Origin: Bacteroidia bacterium
GTDB lineage: Bacteria > Bacteroidota > Bacteroidia > Chitinophagales > Saprospiraceae
NCBI GenBank assembly: GCA_030430845.1
Contig: JAUIKE010000053.1
Span: forward strand, 1-45,838
Length of the DNA: 45,838 bases
Reading direction: 5' to 3'
Position numbers and translations under genes: made by a program. Below, piece by piece: positions 8,252-17,700 of this stretch; within the stretch, counting starts at the first letter, position 1; every line of letters begins with the position of its first letter. A model generated the notes under the pieces. The model was not told the origin of the DNA. It worked only from the letters and a program-made list of their open reading frames with translations, and made no database searches.

Positions 8252-8644
8252 ATGAAGTGGACTAATCACCTTTCCATTATATCGCTCTTGGCATTAACTA
8301 CTGTGTTTCAAGCCTGTGGCCCGGAAGAAACTTCCGAAACCAGCCCCGACAGGATCTTAGGCCGCTGGGAGCTGTCCAACGCTACGCGTAATGGACGTCC
8401 GACAGAATCCTTAACTGATCTGTACTTCGAGTTTTTCCTGGATGGTAAAATGACAACCAACATTGGCGGCGCCACCGAAAACGCATCCTATGCGTTGCTC
8501 GACAATGAGATCCGTCAGTCGGACAGTCAGTTCGATGTTACTTACGAGATCCAGGACCTGACAGATTCGGTCATGGTGCTAGCTACCGAATTAAGAGGAT
8601 ACTCCTTCCGTTTTAGATTAGCGAAGGCCTTACAGGAAGAATAA
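8252..8644 (+). CDS. small lipocalin-like lipoprotein
   Basis: A 130-residue lipoprotein: MKWTNHLSIISLLALTTVFQ then lipobox FQAC. The mature part DRILGRWELSNATRNG... with a run of beta strands (FEFFLDGKMTTNIGG) resembles the lipocalin-like/DUF4923 group common in Bacteroidota. ATG 8252 is preferred over GTG 8243. Followed after 12 bp by a small membrane protein gene, probably the same operon. Function unknown. Confidence 0.6.
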   Translation: MKWTNHLSIISLLALTTVFQACGPEETSETSPDRILGRWELSNATRNGRPTESLTDLYFEFFLDGKMTTNIGGATENASYALLDNEIRQSDSQFDVTYEIQDLTDSVMVLATELRGYSFRFRLAKALQEE

Positions 8645-8656
8645 GTCTTGAACAGT

Positions 8657-8911
8657 ATGAATAAATCTAGATGGGTGGAAGTATTACTGGTAGAGGTCAT
8701 CATGTATTTTTTACTTTGGTTATATGATGACTACCTCGCTACCATTTTAAGCCTTATTTTTGGATCGATGTGCCTGCTGGTGCTCATCATTTCCATCATC
8801 GTAGAGTTGATAGAACCCTCTAAGGTGCCTCGTTGGTACTTCACTACGATGATCGTATCGATCCTGGCTCCACTAATTGCTATTGGAATTTTTATTGTGA
8901 TTGGCGGCTAG
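8657..8911 (+). CDS. small membrane protein, unknown function
   Basis: An 84-residue, almost entirely hydrophobic protein with about three transmembrane helices (VLLVEVIMYFLLWL, ILSLIFGSMCLLVLIISIIV, TMIVSILAPLIAIGIFIVI). ATG 8657 chosen; a TTG at 8648 is in frame. Probably co-transcribed with the preceding lipoprotein gene. Ends 15 bp before a long shared terminator. Confidence 0.6.
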   Translation: MNKSRWVEVLLVEVIMYFLLWLYDDYLATILSLIFGSMCLLVLIISIIVELIEPSKVPRWYFTTMIVSILAPLIAIGIFIVIGG

Positions 8912-8926
8912 ATAGCATGGTTGAAT

Positions 8927-8985
8927 AGCTAAAAAAGGGGCTGCTTCATCCGCCTCTGGCGGATGAAGCAGCCCCTTTTTTAGCT
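8927..8985. terminator. bidirectional terminator, 28-bp perfect arms
   Basis: Arms 8927-8954 and 8958-8985 are perfectly complementary with loop TCT; A6 and T6 runs flank the GC core GGGGCTGCTTCATCCGCC. It lies between convergent genes and ends at the base before the fbp stop codon, so it serves both strands. Confidence 0.9.
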
Positions 8986-10005
8986 TTAATTAAAGCTGGG
9001 TGCAGCACTATACCGCTCCACGAACTCCTTCATCTCATCTACCATCTCCGGCGAGCCGATCGCAATGGTCGCTCTTTGGTGCAAATGTTTTACTTCCAGG
9101 TCTAGAATTCTTTTCAACTGGACCGTCATAGCTTTGCCTCCTGCTTGTTCTACGATATAGGACAATGGGTTACATTCGTACACCAGGCGAAGCTTTCCTT
9201 GCGGATATTTTCGAGTATTGGGATATAAGAAAATCCCTCCCTGGAATAAGATCCGGTGAACATCGGCTACCATGGAGCCGATATATCTCAAACGGAGGTT
9301 CATATCCGAGCATTGATCAATATAGCGCCTCATCTCCACATCAAACTTCAGATAATAGCCCTGGTTGACAGAATAGTAATTGCCTCTTTTGGGAATTTGA
9401 ATATCGGTATGAGACAAACAGAACTCGCCGATCGACGGGTCCAGGGTAAATCCGTTTACCCCACGGCCGGTCGTGTAAACCAATAAAGTGGAAGTACCAT
9501 ATAGTACATATCCGGCTGCCACCAGGTCTCCCCCTTTCTGGAGAAAGTCGCCCAATTCACAAGGCCCTTTAGGGTCGCTATGACGCCGGTAAATACCAAA
9601 GATGGTTCCAACCGAAACATTGACATCAATATTAGAAGAACCGTCCAGCGGATCAAATACGACTACATATTTCGAGGTTTTGCTGCCAACATTGGGGATG
9701 GGAATAAAATCCTCGTTTTCTTCAGAAGCTACTCCTGCGCATTCACCACTATTTTTTAAACAATCAATTAGCTTATCGTTGGCATACAGATCCAGCTTTT
9801 GCACTTGATCTCCTGAGGCATTACCTTCCTGGTGTTCGGCCGTGCCGAGTATATTGACGAGGCCTGCTTTATTGACTTCCCGGTTCACGATCTTGGCGGC
9901 TACTCCAATATCGCGCAATAATCCAGTCAGTTCTCCGGATGCAAAAGGGAAATCTTTTTGACGGCGGATAATGAACTCATCAAGCGTGACAATTCTGTTT
10001 TTCAT
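8986..10005 (-). CDS. fbp: class I fructose-1,6-bisphosphatase
   Basis: Hydrolyses fructose-1,6-bisphosphate to fructose-6-phosphate in gluconeogenesis. The 339-residue length and motifs fit class I: GVASEENED (91-99), the metal-binding FDPLDGSSNIDVN (117-129, with Asp118 and Asp121), and the C-terminal GGKAMT region (about 289-294). Start ATG 10005 gives the standard N-terminus (VTLDEFIIRRQKDFPFASGELT). It converges on the small membrane protein gene through the shared terminator. A possible -7 box lies at 10092-10099. Confidence 0.95.
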   Translation of the reverse strand: MKNRIVTLDEFIIRRQKDFPFASGELTGLLRDIGVAAKIVNREVNKAGLVNILGTAEHQEGNASGDQVQKLDLYANDKLIDCLKNSGECAGVASEENEDFIPIPNVGSKTSKYVVVFDPLDGSSNIDVNVSVGTIFGIYRRHSDPKGPCELGDFLQKGGDLVAAGYVLYGTSTLLVYTTGRGVNGFTLDPSIGEFCLSHTDIQIPKRGNYYSVNQGYYLKFDVEMRRYIDQCSDMNLRLRYIGSMVADVHRILFQGGIFLYPNTRKYPQGKLRLVYECNPLSYIVEQAGGKAMTVQLKRILDLEVKHLHQRATIAIGSPEMVDEMKEFVERYSAAPSFN

Positions 10006-10091
10006 TCTTTTTAAGTTAAAGGTTTGCTTATAATTTGGTTTGGCTTAAGTGACCAGGCACAGTAGGAAAAATTTTGGGTCGCTTAACTTGT

Positions 10092-10099
10092 CAAAAATA
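10092..10099 (-). promoter_or_regulatory. possible -7 box TATTTTTG for fbp
   Basis: Reverse-strand TATTTTTG fits TAnnTTTG, 86 bp upstream of the fbp ATG. The surrounding DNA is A/T rich, so a chance match is possible. Confidence 0.3.
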
Positions 10100-10196
10100 A
10101 AGCCACAAAATAATATTTTGAAAATGCCCATCCAATGATCTTTGCTATATTGAACAAGGTTTTTTAAAAATAGGACTTCTTTTTGCCAGATTCAAC

Positions 10197-10204
10197 TAAT
10201 TTTG
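10197..10204 (+). promoter_or_regulatory. -7 box TAATTTTG for the ABC exporter gene
   Basis: TAATTTTG fits TAnnTTTG, 45 bp upstream of the GTG start at 10250. Confidence 0.4.
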
Positions 10205-10249
10205 CCCGAATTGGTTAATATGAGTATCTGAACAAATTAATTACCTTCC

Positions 10250-12034
10250 GTGAAAGAACTGGCCGTCCTCAATAAATTTTTCATTACATATCGCTGGCAT
10301 TTCCTGCTGGGCATCATTTTCGTATCTCTGTCCAACTACTTCCGAGTCTTACAGCCTCAAATGATCCGGGAAGCACTTGACCTGGTCATCGAAAACCTGG
10401 GTATGTATCATAGGATGGAAGGCTTTGACCTGCAAAAGGATTTCATCCGCATCATCAGCGGCAACCTACTGTTCTTCGGAGGGCTTGTTCTGTTGTTGGC
10501 CCTGATCATGGGGGTTTTTATGTACCTGATGCGGCAAACCATCATTGTCATGTCGCGCCTGATCGAGTATGATATGCGCAAGGAGATCTTCGATCATTAT
10601 GAATCTTTGGACATTGCTTTTTACAAAAGAAACAATACCGGCGACCTCATGGCCCGGATCACTGAAGATGTAACGAAAGTACGAATGTACCTTGGGCCCG
10701 CTGTGCTGTACGGCATCAACCTCGTATCCTTATTCATCATGGTGATCTATTCTATGCTGAATGTAAGTGTCGAACTAACCTTATACTGCCTGGCTCCCTT
10801 GCCTATTCTATCTGTTTCTATCTACTACGTCAGCAACCTGATCAACAAACGCAGTACCATCATTCAACAACAGCTCTCTACCCTGAACAGTACCGCTCAG
10901 GAAGTATATTCCGGCATCCGGGTAGTAAAAGCCTATGTTCAGGAATGGGCCATGGTTCGGCATTTTTCTGCCCAAAGCGAAGACTACAAGCAAAAATCTC
11001 TTAATTTGATTCAGGTGAATGCCTTTTTTTTCCCTCTCATGATCCTGCTAATCGGTATCAGTACCCTACTGACGGTTTATGTCGGCGGTCTTCAAGTTGT
11101 AAAGGGTACTATTACACCAGGAAATATTGCCGAATTTGTCATCTACGTCAATATGCTCACCTGGCCTGTAACCGCCATCGGCTGGATCGCCTCCATTATC
11201 CAGCAGGCTGCTGCCTCCCAGAAAAGAATCAACGAATTTCTGGATACCAAACCCAGTCTCGTAAACAAGGTTCAGGAGGATCAACCCCTCAAAGGTCATA
11301 TCCATTTTGACAAGGTGTCCTTCACCTATCCGGATACCGGTATCCAAGCCCTGAAAGATGTTTCCTTTGAATTGAAACCTGGCCAGAAAATGGCCATTGT
11401 CGGGAAAACCGGCTCCGGCAAATCTACTATTGCCGACCTGCTCGTACGAATGTATGATATCAGCAGCGGACACATTTACCTGGATGGGAAAGACCTCCGG
11501 GAACATGATCTGGCCAATATCCGAAGACGGGTCGGCTATGTGCCTCAGGATATTTTTCTTTTCTCAGACACCATTTTCAAAAATATTGCCTTCGGTAAAT
11601 TAGATGCCGAAAAGGAGGAAGTTGAAAAATATGCAAAATATGCATCTATCTATGAAGACATTTCCGAACTACAGGATGGGTTTCAAACGATGGTCGGTGA
11701 ACGTGGCGTCACCCTCTCCGGCGGGCAAAAACAGCGCGTCTCCATCGCCCGTGCCCTCATCAAACAACCCGATATGATCATCCTCGATGATTGCCTCTCA
11801 GCTGTCGACACCAAAACCGAAAAGCAGATCCTGAGCTACTTTGATGAAGCCCTGGCCGATAAAACAGCCATTATCATTACTCACCGAATTTATTCCCATC
11901 TGCAATTCGATAAAATTCTGGTGGTCGAAGATGGCCGCATTGCCCAGCAAGGTACCCACCTCGAATTGATTAGCCGGCCTGGTTACTACGCTGACCTCTA
12001 CGAAAAACAGACTCTGGAAGAAGAAAATAACTGA
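10250..12034 (+). CDS. ABC exporter, fused permease-ATPase (MsbA/multidrug type)
   Basis: A 594-residue half-transporter that should act as a homodimer in the inner membrane. Six transmembrane helices lie within the first ~320 residues (WHFLLGIIFVSLSNYF, GGLVLLLALIMGVFMYLM, LYGINLVSLFIMVIYSML and others). The ATPase has Walker A GKTGSGKST (about 385), Q-loop YVPQDIFLFSD, signature LSGGQKQR, Walker B MIILDD and the H-loop ITHR. The substrate (lipid or drug) cannot be read from sequence. Start is GTG 10250, just before KELAVLNKFF. Monocistronic, with its own terminator at 12071. Confidence 0.9.
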   Translation: MKELAVLNKFFITYRWHFLLGIIFVSLSNYFRVLQPQMIREALDLVIENLGMYHRMEGFDLQKDFIRIISGNLLFFGGLVLLLALIMGVFMYLMRQTIIVMSRLIEYDMRKEIFDHYESLDIAFYKRNNTGDLMARITEDVTKVRMYLGPAVLYGINLVSLFIMVIYSMLNVSVELTLYCLAPLPILSVSIYYVSNLINKRSTIIQQQLSTLNSTAQEVYSGIRVVKAYVQEWAMVRHFSAQSEDYKQKSLNLIQVNAFFFPLMILLIGISTLLTVYVGGLQVVKGTITPGNIAEFVIYVNMLTWPVTAIGWIASIIQQAAASQKRINEFLDTKPSLVNKVQEDQPLKGHIHFDKVSFTYPDTGIQALKDVSFELKPGQKMAIVGKTGSGKSTIADLLVRMYDISSGHIYLDGKDLREHDLANIRRRVGYVPQDIFLFSDTIFKNIAFGKLDAEKEEVEKYAKYASIYEDISELQDGFQTMVGERGVTLSGGQKQRVSIARALIKQPDMIILDDCLSAVDTKTEKQILSYFDEALADKTAIIITHRIYSHLQFDKILVVEDGRIAQQGTHLELISRPGYYADLYEKQTLEEENN

Positions 12035-12070
12035 TAGAGAAGGAGCTGGAACTGACCAGACGTGTAAAAT

Positions 12071-12105
12071 TAATATTTTCACCCCTGGCAGGGGTGAAAA
12101 TATTA
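12071..12105 (+). terminator. terminator after the ABC exporter
   Basis: 15-bp arms TAATATTTTCACCCC / GGGGTGAAAATATTA with loop TGGCA. An A/T outer stem follows the GC core in both directions. Confidence 0.8.
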
Positions 12106-12236
12106 TTAAATTTTATCGTTCATAGCTATACCGCCTCTTCTCTATCAATTGTTTTCTTGTTTTTTTTGAATTTATCCGCAAATAATTACTTTTGTGATAC
12201 TTGGGTTAAAATTTTTTTACCAAAATTCTTCAAGAA

Positions 12237-12647
12237 GTGGATAACGAGAGAAACCAAAGAAGATTCGAGAGTGTGCATTCTGTTAAAGTTCGTGCCGGGA
12301 AAAGAAGGACCTACTTTTTTGACGTGCGCAAAACCAAGGGAGATGACTACTACCTGACCCTAACGGAGAGTACTAAAAAATTCAACGGTGATGGCTATGA
12401 GCGCCACAAACTCTTCCTGTACAAAGAAGATTTCAACCGTTTCCTGGCTGGGCTCGAAGAAGTGATCGAACATGTAAAAACAGAATTGATGCCTGATTAC
12501 GATTATGACGAGTACACTCGCCGCCATGAGGAGTATGAGGCCAGACTGAACAGTGAAGATGACATCTCCGATATCGAAGCATCAGACGACATAGCTGACG
12601 CTGACGAGGAGCCCGAGATCAAGACGGAAGACGATATGTCCTGGTAA
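12237..12647 (+). CDS. DUF3276 / PUR-family nucleic-acid-binding protein
   Basis: A 136-residue protein. VRAGKRRTYFFDVRKTKGDDYYLTLTES... then HKLFLYKEDFNRFLAGLEEVIEHV (about residues 18-80) is the PUR-repeat fold of DUF3276, a single-stranded nucleic-acid binder kept across Bacteroidota. The C-terminal ~45 residues are acidic and disordered (DDISDIEASDDIADADEEPE). The start is a GTG at 12237 just before DNERNQRRFE; no ATG is available nearby and no Shine-Dalgarno is seen. Confidence 0.85.
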   Translation: MDNERNQRRFESVHSVKVRAGKRRTYFFDVRKTKGDDYYLTLTESTKKFNGDGYERHKLFLYKEDFNRFLAGLEEVIEHVKTELMPDYDYDEYTRRHEEYEARLNSEDDISDIEASDDIADADEEPEIKTEDDMSW

Positions 12648-12863
12648 ATGATTTTCTTTTTGGAATCTGTTTAAAGCCCACGCGAGTTTTAAACAGCTTC
12701 CAATTCTTTTGCCATACCTAAAAAATATATTGACTCAGTCGTAGTCAGTTGCCGTCCCTGCCTTCTCGCCTTGAGGCGGATTCGGCAGGCAGGAATGTCA
12801 AAAAAAGCCTTGCCATATATCAGGATTCTTTGCATTTAGCTTTATTTTGAAAAAAAAAGTTAT

Positions 12864-14411
12864 ATGCGATCAATCATTCAACTGCTGGCCTTATTTCTGT
12901 TATTTTCTTCTTGCCAAAATTCAACAGATTCCCAAGCCTTTCAATCTTTTGTTGACCAAAACGGCCCTCAGGTAGACCTCTGGATCACCAACGGCCAGGT
13001 TTTCTCCGGATTACAAGCTCCTCTGGAAAATATAGATCTCCTGATCAAAGACGGCACGATCGTTTACAAAGGCTGGGTAGATTCAAGCCTCCTTCAGCCT
13101 GCCCAAATCATCGATGCTGCTGGGGCCGTCGTCAGCCCGGGCTTCATCGATCCACATGCACACGGGAACCCGATGCGAACCCCCGAATTCGACAACTTCC
13201 TGGCGATGGGCGTCACTACCATCTTCCTCGGGCAGGATGGCTCCAGTCCTAGCAATGATCCCCTCTCTCAATGGATGGACAAAGTAGATTCCCTGGCTTT
13301 GGGTGTCAATATTGCTACCTTCGTAGGTCATGGTTCCTTAAGACGAATATCCGGTGTGAACTTCGACTCTGTACCCAGTGCTGAAGGCATGCAAAAAATG
13401 GAACAATTGCTCGAGAGCGGACTTAAGGATGGAGCTTACGGAATGAGTATGGGGCTGGAATATAATCCCGGTTCTTTTGCCCAGACTGATGAACTGAACC
13501 GCCTGGCCAGGGTCGTCGGTCAATATGATGGCCTCATCACCAGCCATGTACGCAACGAGGATGACGACGCTCTGGAAGCATCCATCAAAGAGCTGATCCA
13601 ACAAGCAGAATTTTGTCCAGTCAATGTATCACACATGAAATCGGTCTATGGTAAAGGGAGCAAACGAGCAGAAGAACTCCTCCAACTCCTGCACACGCCC
13701 GCCAATTACCGTATCACGGCCGACGTTTATCCCTACACCGCCAGTTTTACAGGCATCGGCATCGTTTTCCCCGACTGGGCGAAAGGGCCGAATAATTACG
13801 AGCAGGTGAAAAAACAACGTCGCCGGGAATTACTCGATTTTCTCCGTGCCAAGGTCATGGCTCGTAACGGACCGGAAGCAACTTTGCTCGGTACTGGCGA
13901 TTACCGGGGTAAGACCCTGGCCCAGCTCAGTAAAGAGCAAAACCGTCCTTTTGAAGAGATCCTGCTAGATATCGGGCCAAGAGGAGCCTCCGGCGCTTAC
14001 TTTGTCATGGATGAGGCCCTCCAAAACCGTTTGATCCGGGACAGCCTTGTGATGATCTGCTCTGATGGCAGTCCTACCATGAATCACCCGCGTGGCTACG
14101 GAAGCTTCTCCAAGATCATTGAGGAAATGGTGGTCCGTGACAGTTTACTAACACTTCCCGAAGCCATTTACAAAATGAGTGTGCAAACGGCTCGCGTATA
14201 CGGCCTGACTGACCGAGGAGGCTTATCTGTTGGAAAAAAAGCAGATATCGTTATTTTCCAGCCGGAAGAGGTAAAAGCAAAAGCAGCATTCTCTTCACCT
14301 CATACCTTATCGGAAGGTTTTCATTATGTAGTGGTCAATGGAGAGACTACGATAGATAAGGGCGTTAGAACAAATGCACAAAACGGTACCGTTCTAAGAA
14401 AAAGCTACTAG
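12864..14411 (+). CDS. N-acyl-D-amino-acid deacylase-like amidohydrolase lipoprotein
   Basis: A 515-residue amidohydrolase exported as a lipoprotein (LLALFLLFSSC, Cys17). Metal-binding HxH is in SPGFIDPHAHGNP (about residues 92-104); further motifs GAYGMSMGLEYNPGSFA, TSHVRNEDDD, VSHMKSVYGKGS, ADVYPYTAS and ICSDGSPTMNHPRGYGSF match D-aminoacylase/N-acyl-D-amino-acid deacylase proteins, which release D-amino acids from N-acylated forms. A periplasmic role in peptidoglycan or D-amino-acid scavenging is inferred. The C-terminus (GGLSVGKKADIVIFQPEEV) is the usual amidohydrolase beta sandwich. Monocistronic, with a hairpin 19 bp after the stop. Confidence 0.85.
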   Translation: MRSIIQLLALFLLFSSCQNSTDSQAFQSFVDQNGPQVDLWITNGQVFSGLQAPLENIDLLIKDGTIVYKGWVDSSLLQPAQIIDAAGAVVSPGFIDPHAHGNPMRTPEFDNFLAMGVTTIFLGQDGSSPSNDPLSQWMDKVDSLALGVNIATFVGHGSLRRISGVNFDSVPSAEGMQKMEQLLESGLKDGAYGMSMGLEYNPGSFAQTDELNRLARVVGQYDGLITSHVRNEDDDALEASIKELIQQAEFCPVNVSHMKSVYGKGSKRAEELLQLLHTPANYRITADVYPYTASFTGIGIVFPDWAKGPNNYEQVKKQRRRELLDFLRAKVMARNGPEATLLGTGDYRGKTLAQLSKEQNRPFEEILLDIGPRGASGAYFVMDEALQNRLIRDSLVMICSDGSPTMNHPRGYGSFSKIIEEMVVRDSLLTLPEAIYKMSVQTARVYGLTDRGGLSVGKKADIVIFQPEEVKAKAAFSSPHTLSEGFHYVVVNGETTIDKGVRTNAQNGTVLRKSY

Positions 14412-14430
14412 GGTTTAGTTTGTAAAAAGC

Positions 14431-14465
14431 TTGCGCAATACTTAAATATTAGGTATTGCGCAAGA
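14431..14465 (+). terminator. hairpin after the D-aminoacylase gene
   Basis: CTTGCGCAATAC pairs with GTATTGCGCAAG (12 bp), with an A/T-rich 11-nt loop. Confidence 0.65.
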
Positions 14466-14468
14466 AAA

Positions 14469-14515
14469 TGGGTTCTAGGTGTTATTCGAGTGGTTTTATT
14501 CGTACCATCTCGAAA
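14469..14515 (+). repeat. distant fifth copy of the 28.9-29.5 kb core plus hairpin
   Basis: ATGGGTTCTAGGTGTT (14469-14484) differs at one base from the core shared by the array units at 28968-29437. As in those units, it is followed at once by a hairpin (TTCGAG...CTCGAA, 14486-14515, with extra TGG/CCA pairs) and a T-rich stretch. The rest of 14412-14742 shows no gene that I can support. Confidence 0.5.
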
Positions 14516-14742
14516 AGATGTTTTTGTGTTTAAATTTTACTTTGGTCCAATTGTACGCTAGCGTGTGATTTCATTCTGTAATTTTTATGCTTGTTCAGAC
14601 CGTATAAGGATATGAATAAAAACAGATTAATGTTTTAGTTACCTACTCAAGTGTTTTAGTAGAATGAACAATTTAGGAAAAACTCACTTTAGCTATGTGT
14701 GCAAGCAAAACAAACAGATAAATTTAATTAACTAACAATCAA

Positions 14743-17700
14743 TCAATTACGTGTCTCACTAGGTGATTCGCCAAATTCCTCCAGGTAAGCCTGGTCAAAC
14801 CAGGAGAGGCTCTCAAAACCGCTCATCCAAGCTACTTCTGAGACGGGTAATCCTGTAGTTTGAAGCATTTCCCTGGCCTGCTTCAGACGGAAGGAACGCA
14901 TATATCTGGACAGAGACTGACCCGTAAGGGCCTTCAGCTTGCGATACAACTGAGAGCGGCTCAAGCCGGCTTCCCGGGCAAGGTGGTGAGTGTTAAACCC
15001 ACTTTCATCCAGATGCCGCAATATGATCTGGTTAATCTTCTCCAGAAACAGTTGTTCCGGATCTGTAGGGTTGGGCTGAATGGCTCCCTGGAAGTGGGTC
15101 TGCAGGCGACTTCGCATCTGGAGAAAATTATCGAGCCGGAGCAATAGTTCCTTTTTGTCGAAGGGTTTGATCAGGTACGCATCTGCCCCGGTGGCCAAGC
15201 CTTTTAGTTTATCAGCCTGTGTAGCCTTAGCCGTAAGCATTAAAATGGGTATATGGCTGGTCCGTTCATCGGCCTTCAGTGTTTTAACAACCTCAAAACC
15301 ATCCATGCCTGGCATCATCACATCAGAAACAATGACATCCGGGATCAGTTCAATGGCTTTGTCCACACCCGACTGACCATTCTGACAAGTCTCGATCCTC
15401 CATCCTTCCCCCAAACAGGTTTGCAAGTAATACAATACATCCACGTTATCTTCGATGAGCAAAGCCAGCGGCAGCTCGTCGTTTTCATGCTCTATCATTG
15501 ATGACCAGCCGGCATCCTGCCTCCCCGTGGATATCCAGGCTGTTTGAATGTCCGGATACGCAGGTACTTCCGGAGTTGCCGCCTGGCGGCTTACAGGTAA
15601 TGTAAAAATAAAAGTCGTTCCTTTCCCCGGTTGGCTTTTTACCTTAACATGGCCATCCATCAATTCAACCAGCTCTTTTACAAGTGCCAAACCAATACCG
15701 GCTCCCTGCTGCATAAATTGAGTATTCGTTTTTTTATGTTGTGGAGAGGACGCATAAAAACGGTCAAAAACATGAGGCAGTTTTTCCGGAACGATGCCTT
15801 CTCCATTATCTTTGACCTTTATTTCCAATTGTTTCTTATCTTTTTCTTCTATGACCTTGGCCACCACCAATATCTTCCCATATTCAGGCGTGAAGCGAAA
15901 GGCGTTTGATAAGAGGTTAGTGAGAATACGTTGTAATAGATCAGGGTCAAAATCCATCTCAAAATGATCCGATTCTGAATAAAATTGAAGGCCTGTTTTT
16001 TGCGTCAGCGCAAAAGAATGGAAACTGTCTACCAGCATTCGCATAAATCCAATCACATCGTCTTTGACCATCTTGATCTGCAATTGGCCGACATCTACCC
16101 TTGCCAGATCAAGCAGTTGATTGACCAGTTCCAGCAGATCCTTTCCATTTTTACGGATCAGTTGCAGCCGCTGTGTTAGATTCACTGTGGCATCCCGTTC
16201 AATTTCATCGGTCAGTCCCAACAAAACGGTCAGTGGCGTTCTAAATTCATGAGTAATATTCGTAAAAAAGCGGTTTTTAACTTCATCCAACTCTTTCAGT
16301 CGCTCGGCCTCTAGTTGCTCCATCAACAGTTTTTGCTGTAAAGCCCTTCGGCGCTTTCGGAATTGGTAAATTTGATACAAAATGAATAAGGCTATTAAGA
16401 TATACGCCAGATAAGCCCAGATGGTGCGATACCAGGGAGGCGCAATGCTAATTTGAAGCCTCTTGGGCTCTTTGGTCCATTCCCCTTGCCCATTCGTGGC
16501 CAGCACTTCAAAAACATATTGACCTGGAGGCACCTGGGTATAACGAATACGGCCTTCCTCGAGATCTACCCAGTCTTGCTCATACTCACGCAGCCTCACC
16601 CGATATCGATTACGCCCTTTGCTCCAGTAATCAGTCGCTACAAATTGTAACTCGAAAGTGTTTTCCCACGATTTAAGCTTAATGCGGCTGAGTTCTCCAA
16701 TATAGGAACCATCGTACCCGTCCTGCCCCTCTATGTCTAGCCCTGTCAAATGAACGGATGGCAGAGAAGGATTCCCATCTAAGGGAAGATTAAATTGATT
16801 AAAGCCCTTGGTGCCACCAAAGAAAAATTCCCCACGGCTGGTTCTTAAGTAGGCATTCGTGTTGAATTCATACCCCTGTATGTTGTCCTCCAGGCCATAA
16901 GTTTTTATCAACCCAGTTTTCGGATCTAATTGAGCAATTCCCCGATTGGTGCTCATCCAGATTTTTCCGGTTTTATCCCAAAGAAGCCCGTAAATATAAT
17001 CGCTGGGGAGCCCTTCGTTTCGGGTGTATCTGCCTAAAACTTCCACCTCTGAAAAATCAGCAGATGGTTTTGTTTTTAACACCCCCTTATTAGTCGCCAA
17101 CCACAGCAAACTATCTCCCTCAGGAGCAAAATGTTTGACGTAAAGGTAGTCAATGAACTGGGATGGCCTGGCCTTAGACTGTCCATTGTTCAGCCATTCT
17201 CGATAATTGAATACACTGCACCCACGAATGTACTCCGATACAAGTAGGAAGTCGCCATACTGTTCTATATCCCCCAGAGATAAGCCTTCAAAACCATTCA
17301 CCGAGTAGGCCCGTGTTTCTCCGGGAGGAATATAAAACAAGCCGGCAGAGGTCGTAACAAATAAGAACCCCTCCGGGGTCTCCTTCATATCCCAGAATTC
17401 GTGTGCAGGGTTATTTAAACTAAATGGAATGCCATTTTCTACCCTTCGGAAATCCTTTCCATCTTCAGAAAAGAACAGCCCGTAATAGGTTCCGGCCCAA
17501 ATCCGGCCCTTCTTATCAAAATGGATAAACGAAGCATGGTTTTCAGAAAGCCCATCCGCGCCAAATGGAGAGATCTGCCGAATCAGTCGTTTTTGTACCG
17601 GGTCAAAAATAATTACTCCGTCTTTATTGGTCCCAATCCAAATATCACCGCTGGGGGATTCCGCAAAACAACGAATGCCGGCAGAGCTGAGTCCTAAAGA

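Noticed and set aside
12094..12357. 87-residue plus-strand ORF overlapping the DUF3276 start
   Set aside because: It starts inside the ABC exporter terminator and overlaps the clear DUF3276 frame; no domain or coding pattern.
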